The translations under genes were made by a program, and so were the position numbers. From CAKQOE01 sp051892195 (GTDB taxonomy: Bacteria > Bacillota > Clostridia > Peptostreptococcales > Anaerovoracaceae), in contig JBJFFZ010000121.1 of NCBI GenBank assembly GCA_051892195.1, positions 1 to 9,238 of the forward strand: a stretch of 9,238 nt of DNA, read 5' to 3'. The notes under the pieces were generated by a model. The model had not been told where the DNA came from and did no database searches. It saw only the letters and a list, made by a program, of their open reading frames with translations. This document shows, piece by piece, positions 1 through 5,754 of this stretch. How positions within the stretch are numbered: the stretch's first letter is position 1; every line of letters begins with the position of its first letter.

Positions 1-23
1 CGGGGTTTTTCGTTCCCTCTGCT

Positions 24-40
24 CACGTGCCGGGCACGTG
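24..40. repeat. Perfect 8-bp inverted repeat
   Basis: CACGTGCC at 24-31 and GGCACGTG at 33-40 are exact reverse complements around a single central G. Each arm contains the palindrome CACGTG. With a one-base spacer it is better read as a protein-binding palindrome than as an RNA hairpin. It could also be part of a longer element cut by the window edge. No function can be assigned. Confidence 0.6.
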
Positions 41-176
41 CTGCTGCGGGGTTCGTAGGATACAGCTTTCCGTCGCCGGGCCTGAGCTGCCCTGCTGCGG
101 AGATATAAGACCCTCCCGCAGAACCGGGTATACGGTTACCAGACCGGGCAAAAGTGATGACTTTCACCGATTTTCA

Positions 177-302
177 CTGCCATTTTCATGCATTTTTGAC
201 TCGGTGTGATGAGCTTACGCATTTTCAACTAGCATCTTCATGCTTCACAATGAAACCAGGTTATGAAACTTGCTATCTTTTTCTGCCTTTTTCATGCATT
301 TT
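177..302. repeat. Imperfect 20-bp direct repeat, two copies 106 bp apart
   Basis: CTGCCATTTTCATGCATTTT (177-196) recurs at 283-302 with a single change (A182 versus T288). Shorter relatives of the GCATTTT core lie at 219-226 and 441-448. The copies lie in non-coding DNA upstream of a MerR-type remnant. They could be binding sites or part of a dispersed intergenic repeat family. The similarity is read directly from the sequence; the role is unknown. Confidence 0.6.
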
Positions 303-476
303 CGGCATCTAAGCCCCTTTTTCGCGTTTCTGACCGAATTCGGAAGCATGAATTTTCCTCCCTGCCGCAGCCCGGCTCATCACCCCGTCTCCGATTTGCA
401 TGAATATCCCGGAAAATCAATGCCCGACTCATCTCTCCAGGCATTTTCCGCCGTCCTGCACCAACAATTCCAATAA

Positions 477-714
477 TCCTTGCAAACCTGTCAGGAGCTT
501 TTGATAAAAAAAACGAAAAGAACTATTCGAAGCCAGAAAGTCTGCCGTCGAAGAGGAAATCAGAGAGCTTCAGAAAACGCTTTGCCTGTTAAAATTCAAA
601 TGCTGGTATTACGAAACAGCAATCGCCGACGGAAATGAAGACAGAATCAACGCCATGCTTCCAGACGGGCTTCCGGCAGATATTCAGAGGTTGTATGATG
701 CAAGCCACAAATAA
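477..714 (+). pseudogene. C-terminal remnant of a MerR-family transcriptional regulator
   Basis: An open stretch at 508-711, ending in TAA at 712-714, encodes 68 residues that look like the dimerisation helix and tail of a MerR-family regulator. A charged coiled-coil run containing EEEIRELQKTL is followed by LLKFKCWYYETA, a typical MerR C-terminal signature. There is no start codon or N-terminal winged helix. Immediately upstream a second frame (477-507) reads as a plausible continuation, LQTCQELLIKK, and removing one base from the A8 run at 505-512 would join the two. A TAA at 474-476 closes that frame further upstream. I read it as a gene truncated at its 5' end and frameshifted at a homopolymer. 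Such regulators often control neighbouring multidrug pumps, and a MATE pump follows. The fold is inferred from residue pattern only. Confidence 0.65.
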
Positions 715-825
715 AACTGTCTTTTATATTTTTTGTCCTCTATGATCTTCCCGCCAGCATTAACGATCAGATACAGCTTCTCCATATTGGCATCAGATCA
801 GAATCTGGTAATTTTCAAAAAACAC

Positions 826-854
826 TTACCGCAGACAAAAAACTGTGATAACAT
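826..854 (+). promoter_or_regulatory. Candidate extended -10 promoter upstream of the MATE leader
   Basis: TTACCG (826-831) is followed after 17 bases by TAACAT (849-854), with a TG at 846-847 giving an extended -10. Transcription would begin near 861, just before the strong terminator hairpin at 869-925. If it is real, the hairpin lies in the leader of the transcript that reaches the MATE gene and could act as an attenuator. Neither box is a perfect match. Confidence 0.35.
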
Positions 855-868
855 GACGATGATAATGA

Positions 869-925
869 GCAGCGAAAAAGCGTAAGTCCAATTATTGAGC
901 TTGCGCTTTTTTGCTGCCTTTTTTT
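869..925 (+). terminator. Strong intrinsic terminator, or attenuator, upstream of the MATE gene
   Basis: Bases 869-886 and 900-917 form an 18-bp stem with only two G-U pairs and a 13-base loop. A C and then seven Ts (919-925) follow. It either ends a transcript from the decayed MerR locus or sits in the MATE leader as an attenuator, because a candidate promoter lies just upstream at 826-854. Confidence 0.85.
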
Positions 926-936
926 ATCAGAGCCTG

Positions 937-1053
937 CGCCGGATGCTGTGCATCCGGCGGTGCAAGGTTTTTTCAGCAATTTTTTTAAACCTTGCGCCGG
1001 AGCAACCCGAAAAATTCTATAAACGTATACATACAGCGGATTTCGGGTCGCTC
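937..1053 (+). other. Back-to-back RNA hairpins in the MATE leader
   Basis: Three further stems follow the terminator almost without gaps. The first is a perfect 10-bp stem, 937-946 with 950-959, closed by a 3-base loop. The second is a 13-bp stem with one G-U pair, 958-970 with 987-999, whose loop contains T runs. The third, 1000-1012 with 1041-1053, has 12 pairs and one mismatch. The first two share bases 958-959, so in full length they compete. CTTGCGC occurs in both the terminator right arm (900-906) and the second stem (991-997), and GCAAG at 962-966 could pair with either. This allows alternative folds. I recognise no known riboswitch class. Confidence 0.6.
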
Positions 1054-1069
1054 AGCAGGCATTTATTAT
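1041..1069 (+). promoter_or_regulatory. Weak candidate promoter close to the MATE gene
   Basis: TTTCGG (1041-1046), a 17-base gap and TATTAT (1064-1069) would start transcription about 25 bases before the MATE start codon and would bypass the upstream hairpins. The -35 box is poor and lies in the right arm of the third hairpin. This is an alternative to the promoter at 826-854. Confidence 0.25.
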
Positions 1070-1101
1070 CAGGAACTTTAAAGAAGGGAGTTGTTTTTCA
1101 T

Positions 1102-2490
1102 ATGGAACAATTGGATTTAGGAACGGGAAGCATCGGGAGTCTTATTAAAAGGTTCTCCGTGCCATGCGTGATCAGCATGGTGGTGGCTGCCCTGTACAAC
1201 ATTGTAGATCAGATTTTTATCGGATGGAGCGAGGCCGGCGCCTACGGCAATGCGGCGACAAATATCGTGTATCCGTTTACGGTGCTGGCTCTGGGGCTGG
1301 CGCTTTTAGTGGGAGACGGCGCCGCAGCCGGCTTCAGCATTGCTCTCGGAATGGGCGACAGAAAGCAGGCCGACCGAAACATCGGAAACGGTCTGGTGAT
1401 ACTGGTGGTCTCCGCCCTCGTCCTCTGCCTGGCCGGCTTAATCTTTCGGGTTCAGATTCTGGGCCTGTTCGGCGCAAATCCTGAGGAAACCGTCTGCTAC
1501 GCATATGCCAACGATTATTTCCGGATCATCTGCGCCGGTCTTCCCTTTTATATGATCGGCCAGGGGCTCAACGGATCCATCAGAGCAGACGGAGCTCCCC
1601 GGTTTGCCATGGCGTGCACCCTTGCGGGAGCATGTACCAACCTCATCCTCGACCCCGTAATGATCTTCGGTTTTGGAATGGGCGTAAAAGGGGCCGCCAT
1701 CGCCACCGTCATCGGGCAGGTTCTCACCTTTGCCATGAGCATCGTCTATCTGTTCCGGGCGAAGAATTTCCAGATCCGTCCCGACTCATTGAAAATTCAC
1801 GGTGCAACCGTAAAAAGCATCGTAACCGTGGGCATGGCCTCCCTGATCGTCCAGCTTTCCATCGTGATCATCATCGCCGTAAACAACAATCTGCTCACAA
1901 AATACGGCTATCAGACCTACGCCAGCACGGGAGAACCCTTCGGCGCAGTCATCCCCCTCGCCGTTGTGGGCATCGTCATGAAGGTATTCGGAATCGTAGT
2001 GTCCGTCGTAATCGGCATCAGCCTTGGCGGTCAGCCCATCATCGGCTTTAACATGGGCGCAGGAAACACAGACCGCGTAAAACAGACCATTCAGCTCATA
2101 ACAAAGCTGGTGCTCCTGGTAGGCACCGCAGCCTTCCTGATCTTTGAGCTTGCACCGGACGCAGTGATTTACCTGTTCGGCAGCCACAATACAGCAGAAT
2201 ACATGGAATACGCCAGACTCTGCATCCGGATCTTCCTGGGGGGCATCATCCTGACCTGCTTTGTCAAATCCGCCGCCGTCATGCTTCAGTCCATGGGAAA
2301 CAGCAGAAAATCAACAATTCTGGCCCTGCTCCGGGATGTCATTGTATTTGTGCCGGCATCCATCCTGATCGCCGTGATTTCAGAAAGCATCGTCACCCTG
2401 CTCTGGGCAGCCGTAATCTCAGACATCATAGCAGCCATTACAGCCATCCTGTTTGTCCGGACAGAAATCCGCAGAATCGAACAGCAGTAA
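1102..2490 (+). CDS. MATE-family multidrug/cation efflux transporter (MepA-like)
   Basis: This is a 462-residue inner-membrane antiporter that probably exports drugs or other organic cations in exchange for Na+ or H+. The length and the roughly twelve hydrophobic segments fit the family. Recognisable MATE stretches are ALYNIVDQIFIG (residues 30-41), NDYFRIICAGLPFY (about 137-150), GSIRADGAPRFAM (158-170), TNLILDPVMIFGFGMGVKGA (179-198), and in the second half SLGGQPIIGFNMGAG. The N-terminal pattern resembles the MepA branch. I chose ATG 1102 because AGAAGGGAG (1082-1090) lies upstream and the conserved region begins a few residues in. The frame stays open back to a TTG at 895, but that part lies across RNA hairpins and is not protein-like. 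The gene follows a decayed MerR-type regulator and a structured leader, which suggests lost or RNA-based control. The substrate cannot be told from sequence. Confidence 0.93.
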   Translation: MEQLDLGTGSIGSLIKRFSVPCVISMVVAALYNIVDQIFIGWSEAGAYGNAATNIVYPFTVLALGLALLVGDGAAAGFSIALGMGDRKQADRNIGNGLVILVVSALVLCLAGLIFRVQILGLFGANPEETVCYAYANDYFRIICAGLPFYMIGQGLNGSIRADGAPRFAMACTLAGACTNLILDPVMIFGFGMGVKGAAIATVIGQVLTFAMSIVYLFRAKNFQIRPDSLKIHGATVKSIVTVGMASLIVQLSIVIIIAVNNNLLTKYGYQTYASTGEPFGAVIPLAVVGIVMKVFGIVVSVVIGISLGGQPIIGFNMGAGNTDRVKQTIQLITKLVLLVGTAAFLIFELAPDAVIYLFGSHNTAEYMEYARLCIRIFLGGIILTCFVKSAAVMLQSMGNSRKSTILALLRDVIVFVPASILIAVISESIVTLLWAAVISDIIAAITAILFVRTEIRRIEQQ

Positions 2491-2519
2491 TCCCAAAACA
2501 GCACGAAAGCCTCCGGCAA

Positions 2520-2548
2520 TTGCGTTTTCCACCTCCATTGGTTATACT
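2520..2548 (+). promoter_or_regulatory. Good sigma-A-type promoter between the MATE and aldolase genes
   Basis: TTGCGT (2520-2525) and TATACT (2543-2548) are separated by exactly 17 bases, close to consensus. Transcription would start near 2555 and run into the two hairpins at 2576-2613 before the aldolase gene. The hairpins may therefore serve as the MATE terminator and also as a leader attenuator for the aldolase. A promoter located before a terminator is otherwise unexpected. Confidence 0.5.
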
Positions 2549-2575
2549 TGAATGCAGAAACATCGTTCTCAGGAA

Positions 2576-2620
2576 GCAGCGCCCCTGCGCTGCCGGCGGC
2601 CCCAGAGGGGCCGTTTGTTT
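2576..2620 (+). terminator. Tandem-hairpin intrinsic terminator after the MATE gene
   Basis: The first stem pairs GCAGCGC (2576-2582) with GCGCTGC (2587-2593). The second pairs CGGCCCC (2597-2603) with GGGGCCG (2607-2613) around a 3-base loop and is followed by TTTGTTT (2614-2620). The second is a classic rho-independent terminator. It lies about 85 bases past the MATE stop codon and 70 bases before the aldolase start. Confidence 0.8.
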
Positions 2621-2690
2621 ATCGGCATTAGGCGATTTAAACTAAAAACAACCTGATATTCAAATATTTTTCAATCGGAGGATCAATCAT

Positions 2691-3740
2691 ATGAATGAAA
2701 AACTTTCATTTGCCAGCGACTATATGGAAGGGGCACACCCTGCAGTCATGCAGCGCATGCTGGAAACAAATCTTGAACGGACGCCGGGATACGGAACAGA
2801 CGATTACTGCCGGGCCGCAAAAGAAAAAATCCGTCAGGCCTGCGGGTGCCCCCAGGCACAGATTCATTTTCTGGTGGGAGGAACCCAGACCAACGCAACG
2901 GTTATTACAGCGCTTCTGAAGCCATGGCAGGGAGTTCTTGCATCGAAGGCGGGACACATCGCCACCCACGAGGCAGGCGCCATCGAGGCCGGCGGCCACA
3001 AGGTCATGGAGCTTCCCCATTCCTTCGGCAAGGTGTCTGTTGCAGATATAGAAGCATCGCTTATTGCCTATGAACAGGATGAAAACCATGAGCACATGGT
3101 CATGCCGGGCATGGTGTACCTGTCCCAGCCTACGGAATACGGCACAATCTACACAAAGGAAGAGCTGACAGCCATCAGCAGGGTGTGCCGCAGCAGAGGC
3201 ATTCCCCTGTATATCGACGGAGCCCGTCTGGCCTACGCCCTGGCCTGCCCGGAAAATGACGTCACCTTAAAGGATCTGGCCAGGCTGTGCGATGTGTTTT
3301 ATATCGGCGGAACCAAGTGCGGCGCCCTCTTCGGGGAAGCGGTGGTTATCACAGTTCCGGAGCTGATTCCCCACTTCTTTACGCTGATCAAGCAGCGGGG
3401 GGCCCTTCTTGCCAAGGGACGGCTGCTGGGTCTGCAGTTTGATGCTCTTTTTACGGACGGGCTCTACGATGCCATCGGCGCCAACGGCATCGCGCAGGCG
3501 GACCGCATGCGCAGGGTTTTCCTGGAAAACGGATACGAGCTGTACTACGGTTCTCCTACAAACCAGGTCTTTGTGGTTTTAGATGACGCGCAGATGGAGC
3601 AGTTGGGCAGATATCTGGAGTTCAGCTTCTGGGAGCGGCTGGATGACCGGCGCTGCACCGTGCGCTTTGCCGCAGGCTGGGCCACCACCGATGAGGATGT
3701 GGACCGGCTGGAAGAGGTGCTTAAGGCCCTGAAACAGTAA
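2691..3740 (+). CDS. ltaE: Low-specificity L-threonine aldolase family, PLP-dependent
   Basis: This 349-residue cytoplasmic enzyme is predicted to cleave L-threonine or L-allo-threonine to glycine and acetaldehyde using pyridoxal phosphate (fold type I). The length is normal. Visible active-site features are the GGTQTNA phosphate-binding loop (63-69), His93 in ATHEAGA expected to stack on the cofactor ring, Asp176 and Arg179 in IDGARL, Lys209 in GGTKCGA forming the Schiff base, and Arg325 in the VRFAAGW segment expected to bind the substrate carboxylate. SQPTEYGTIY (145-154) is also typical. The start ATG is preceded by CGGAGGAT (2676-2682). It appears to be transcribed alone, with a promoter-like site and hairpins upstream and a hairpin cluster downstream. 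The related beta-eliminating lyases share the fold, so substrate specificity is inferred. Confidence 0.93.
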   Translation: MNEKLSFASDYMEGAHPAVMQRMLETNLERTPGYGTDDYCRAAKEKIRQACGCPQAQIHFLVGGTQTNATVITALLKPWQGVLASKAGHIATHEAGAIEAGGHKVMELPHSFGKVSVADIEASLIAYEQDENHEHMVMPGMVYLSQPTEYGTIYTKEELTAISRVCRSRGIPLYIDGARLAYALACPENDVTLKDLARLCDVFYIGGTKCGALFGEAVVITVPELIPHFFTLIKQRGALLAKGRLLGLQFDALFTDGLYDAIGANGIAQADRMRRVFLENGYELYYGSPTNQVFVVLDDAQMEQLGRYLEFSFWERLDDRRCTVRFAAGWATTDEDVDRLEEVLKALKQ

Positions 3741-3742
3741 GG

Positions 3743-3827
3743 GACCAGCCGGAAACCCGGCATCGTCCGGGCTTCCGGCTGGTCTGTGGGGCCGGGTTCC
3801 CCGGCCCTGCTTCGCCGCAGGGCGGCG
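3743..3827. terminator. Hairpin cluster between convergent genes
   Basis: GACCAGCCGGA (3743-3753) pairs perfectly with TCCGGCTGGTC (3774-3784), and the stem continues inside with CCCGG/CCGGG. A second stem, 3789-3796 with 3800-3807, and a third, GCCCTGC (3804-3810) with GCAGGGC (3817-3823), follow. The third competes with CGCCGC/GCGGCG at 3813-3827. No T run follows on either strand, so these are not textbook intrinsic terminators. Their place between the stop codons of two convergent genes suggests they end or protect both transcripts. Confidence 0.55.
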
Positions 3828-4424
3828 CTACTTTGTTCTTCGGATTTTCATTCGGAACAGACCGTCCCGGTTGCAGAAAAACCAGAGCTCCCGTACCCCG
3901 CTCATGGCAAACCGGGCTTCGGCATTTCCTTCGGGATAGGTTTTCACCAGCTGCATCCGGTCCGGGGACACCGCAGCCATAAAGGAAATATAGTGCTGCT
4001 TGCTCATTTCGTGAGAAATGCTCACAAAGTATTCATTTTCTATGATTTCTACATTTACACGATGGTTTTCATCCGCTTCCTCCGGCTCCAGGGCATACAG
4101 TGTGATTCCGTGGCAGCTGACCGCCGCATCCCCCATGGTGTGGATGATGTTGCCGCAGACCGGGCAGACATAGATCCGCGACCGCTGCATGTTGGCGGAA
4201 ACATTGGAGTTTTCCACGGGAGTTCCTGCCAAAAGCTCCGAAACGGATACCTGAAACACTTTTGCCACCGGTTCCAGAAGGGTGATGTCCGGATAGCCCT
4301 TTCCTGTTTCCCATTTTGATATGGTCTTGTGGCTGAGGCACAGCTTTTCCGCCAGCTCCGCCTGGGTCATATGATGTTTTTCCCGCAGTTCTCTTATGAC
4401 TGCGCCTGTTACGTACTGATTCAT
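3828..4424 (-). CDS. XRE-type HTH regulator with a desulfoferrodoxin-like C-terminal domain
   Basis: This is a 198-residue predicted DNA-binding protein. Residues 8-62 form a Cro/C1-type helix-turn-helix (MTQAELAEKLCLSHKTISKW). Residues 84-198 align by eye with desulfoferrodoxin. C87-x2-C90 and S103-C104 match the rubredoxin-like iron site, with Ser replacing one Cys. His121, His138 (SHEM), His144 (QHYI) and Cys184 match superoxide reductase centre II, but the last His of the usual C-N-x-H motif is Asp187. The Lys normally just before the first His is Asn120. Iron binding may thus be weakened or lost. The start is uncertain: the conserved part begins at ATG 4424 behind a GGGGA-rich leader, but an in-frame ATG at 4490 has a stronger GGGAGG site and would add 22 charged residues. 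It is divergent from a hemerythrin gene, a likely target along with its own promoter. A redox or iron-sensing role is inferred. Confidence 0.85.
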   Translation of the reverse strand: MNQYVTGAVIRELREKHHMTQAELAEKLCLSHKTISKWETGKGYPDITLLEPVAKVFQVSVSELLAGTPVENSNVSANMQRSRIYVCPVCGNIIHTMGDAAVSCHGITLYALEPEEADENHRVNVEIIENEYFVSISHEMSKQHYISFMAAVSPDRMQLVKTYPEGNAEARFAMSGVRELWFFCNRDGLFRMKIRRTK

Positions 4425-4498
4425 TTCTTTTTCCCCATTTCTATCTTTTTCTTTCTTATGGTTGTTTTCTGACCGGGTCTGCAGCCCCATGCGGGATC

Positions 4499-4504
4499 CC
4501 TCCC
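4499..4504 (-). promoter_or_regulatory. Ribosome binding site supporting an alternative upstream start
   Basis: On the minus strand this reads GGGAGG, 8 bases before an in-frame ATG at 4490-4488. It is stronger than the GGGGA before ATG 4424. With transcription starting near 4510, the upstream start would have a normal short leader. The regulator may therefore carry 22 extra N-terminal residues or use both starts. Confidence 0.45.
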
Positions 4505-4516
4505 GTTTTCATCCTC

Positions 4517-4545
4517 AGTGTACCCTGCCCTGCAGTTTCTGCCAA
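4517..4545 (-). promoter_or_regulatory. Promoter of the HTH regulator (minus strand)
   Basis: Read on the minus strand, TTGGCA (4545-4540) and TACACT (4522-4517) are separated by 17 bases, a near-consensus sigma-A promoter. Transcription would start near 4510. Its -35 box overlaps the -35 region of the divergent hemerythrin promoter, so one bound regulator could affect both genes. Confidence 0.6.
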
Positions 4546-4571
4546 CCTACGAAGCGTAGATATGATATAAT
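4543..4571 (+). promoter_or_regulatory. Extended -10 promoter of the hemerythrin gene with a 5-bp inverted repeat
   Basis: TGATATAAT (4563-4571) is a perfect extended -10 (TGN plus TATAAT). The -35 position (4543-4548, CAACCT) is poor, as is common for extended -10 promoters. The spacer holds an inverted repeat, CTACG (4547-4551) and CGTAG (4555-4559) around AAG, which lies directly next to the divergent -35 box. It is a natural candidate operator for the adjacent HTH protein. Transcription would start near 4578, giving a leader of about 80 bases. Confidence 0.6.
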
Positions 4572-4656
4572 CAGCACAGGATCTCTGCGCAGGTTCATGC
4601 AATGGAAAGAAGCAGAGAAGCACGGGAATTGAAGCGGTTATGGAGGTATTTTGAAA

Positions 4657-5577
4657 ATGAATAAACTGGTAAAACCCCTGGAATGGAATGACAAATACAA
4701 TATCGGAGAAAAAATCGTAGACGACGCGCATCAGAAGCTGTTCGGGATTCTGCGCCGTGTTTCCAGCCTGCTGGAACAGAACGATTATGAAAAAAACATC
4801 CATGCGTGTATCGAATCCATCAAGTATCTGAAGGACTACACCCACCGGCACTTCTCCGAAGAAGAGGCCTTCATGCAGAGCATCGGCTACCCGGGATTTG
4901 AAGCCCACAAACGCCTTCACGACAATCTGAAAATGAACACCATTCCTGCCCTGGAGCAGGATCTTGAGGAAAACAGCTACTCCCAGGAGTCCATCAAACG
5001 GTACATCGGCATTTTTTCCGGCTGGCTCACAGGACACATCCTTGTGGAAGACCAGGCCATCACAGGCAAGCAGAAAAGCAGATACACCCTGCCTGACGAC
5101 GAGAAGCGCCAGATGATCACCCGGCAGATTACCCGCTGTTTTGCGGATATCTTTCAGATCGATGCATCGATTTTCAACGAACACTATAACTGCGAGCCCT
5201 TTCACCGGGCTGTGGTATTTGAAATGAACTACGCGGTAGGCGCTGCAGAGGAGGAGCACCAGGAGAGGATCGTATTTGTTGCGGAAGAAACGCTGATCTG
5301 CAGGGTTGCCAGTGTGCTTCTGGGAACACCGTACAGCCAGCTTCATAAAGAGGTGCTGGCAGCGTACACCAACCTGTCAGAGTCCTTCGGCGTGTCCCTG
5401 CTGCGGGTGCTTTATCCCGGCGAAGAAGCGCGGCTTGTCCGTTCCAGCATGATGAACGAAAAAATACTGAAAAAATACTTTGACGCCCACCTGCCGGAAT
5501 ACAGCGTGGCCTGGAAATCAGACTGCGGTTTTCTGGCTGTCTGCATTGACCATGCAAGGGAATCCGCGGGAAAATAA
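4657..5577 (+). CDS. Bacteriohemerythrin with a C-terminal CheX-like domain
   Basis: This is a 306-residue soluble protein. Residues 8-135 are a hemerythrin four-helix domain that binds O2 at a di-iron site. All seven expected ligands are visible: His25 (DDAHQKLF), His65 and Glu69 (HFSEEE), His84 and His88 (HKRLH), His127 and Asp132 (HILVED). Residues 150-306 resemble by eye the CheX/CheC chemotaxis phosphatase fold (AEETLICRVASVLLG then KEVLAAYTNLSESFG). At the place of the catalytic E-x2-N motif the protein has N239-x2-E242, so phosphatase activity is doubtful. Single-domain bacteriohemerythrins are about 135 residues, so this is a fusion. GGAGG (4642-4646) precedes ATG 4657 by 10 bases; a TTG at 4651 in the same frame is a possible but close start. 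It is divergent from the iron-fold regulator. I infer an oxygen-sensing or oxygen-binding role; the C-terminal assignment is tentative. Confidence 0.9.
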   Translation: MNKLVKPLEWNDKYNIGEKIVDDAHQKLFGILRRVSSLLEQNDYEKNIHACIESIKYLKDYTHRHFSEEEAFMQSIGYPGFEAHKRLHDNLKMNTIPALEQDLEENSYSQESIKRYIGIFSGWLTGHILVEDQAITGKQKSRYTLPDDEKRQMITRQITRCFADIFQIDASIFNEHYNCEPFHRAVVFEMNYAVGAAEEEHQERIVFVAEETLICRVASVLLGTPYSQLHKEVLAAYTNLSESFGVSLLRVLYPGEEARLVRSSMMNEKILKKYFDAHLPEYSVAWKSDCGFLAVCIDHARESAGK

Positions 5578-5612
5578 TTTGCATTTTTATCACCCTTAAC
5601 CTTTGAATTCTA

Positions 5613-5641
5613 TTGTAATTTTTCAGTAAATTTGTTACTCT
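5613..5641 (+). promoter_or_regulatory. Candidate promoter of the BMP transporter operon
   Basis: TTGTAA (5613-5618) and TACTCT (5636-5641) are separated by 17 bases in an AT-rich stretch after the hemerythrin gene. Transcription would start near 5648 and give a leader of about 165 bases that holds the structure at 5662-5754. An overlapping pair, TTGAAT (5603) and TAAATT (5627) with an 18-base gap, is an alternative. Confidence 0.45.
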
Positions 5642-5661
5642 AAGGATTGGTTAATTATTCA

Positions 5662-5754
5662 TTTTCAGGCATGCTTTGCTTCCAGAACAACGCCGGAGGC
5701 GTCTGCTCTGCAGCCTGGCTGCAGGGGCTTCGGGGATGCATTCATTCCTGAAAA
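5662..5754 (+). ncRNA. Structured 5' leader of the BMP lipoprotein gene, class unknown
   Basis: TTTTCAGG (5662-5669) pairs with CCTGAAAA (5747-5754) to close a 93-base domain. Inside lie a small hairpin CGCC-GGA-GGCG (5691-5701) and a 7-bp hairpin CTGCAGC-CTG-GCTGCAG (5708-5724). The architecture resembles a multibranched cis-regulatory RNA. I do not see the conserved core of a purine or other riboswitch I know. There is no T run after it, so any control would more likely act on translation or RNA stability. It could also be chance pairing. Confidence 0.35.

Larger units (their letters stand above)
1..476. other. Intergenic stretch without a convincing gene, containing short repeats
   Basis: I see no believable protein gene here. 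The open frames at 27-209 and 270-476 have no ribosome binding site and their predicted proteins show no recognisable domain. The first 150 bases are GC-rich. From about 160 on the sequence is rich in TTTCA and GCATTTT words: GCATTTT occurs at 190, 219, 296 and 441. The stretch holds a perfect inverted repeat (24-40) and an imperfect direct repeat (177-196 and 283-302), listed separately. It lies upstream of a decayed regulator gene, so it may include decayed coding or regulatory DNA of that locus. Confidence 0.55.

Noticed and set aside
684..785. Minus-strand open frame of 33 codons starting MEKLYLIVNAGG
   Set aside because: It reads somewhat protein-like but is short, has no clear ribosome binding site, overlaps the MerR remnant on the other strand and matches no family I recognise. 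At most it is a gene fragment.
895..1101. In-frame N-terminal extension of the MATE protein from a TTG at 895
   Set aside because: The 69 extra codons run through the terminator and hairpins, have no ribosome binding site and do not resemble a MATE N-terminus; ATG 1102 has a good site.
3786..4319. Long plus-strand open frame of 177 codons
   Set aside because: It is opposite the HTH regulator, lacks a ribosome binding site and has no family-like pattern; it is a shadow of the minus-strand gene.
4602..4664. 20-codon open frame overlapping the hemerythrin start, and an 11-codon one at 4598-4633
   Set aside because: Both lie in the hemerythrin leader without a convincing ribosome binding site. 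Translational coupling is possible but nothing in the sequence supports it.
4456..5346. Long minus-strand open frame of 296 codons
   Set aside because: It lies opposite the hemerythrin gene, whose seven metal ligands establish the coding strand.
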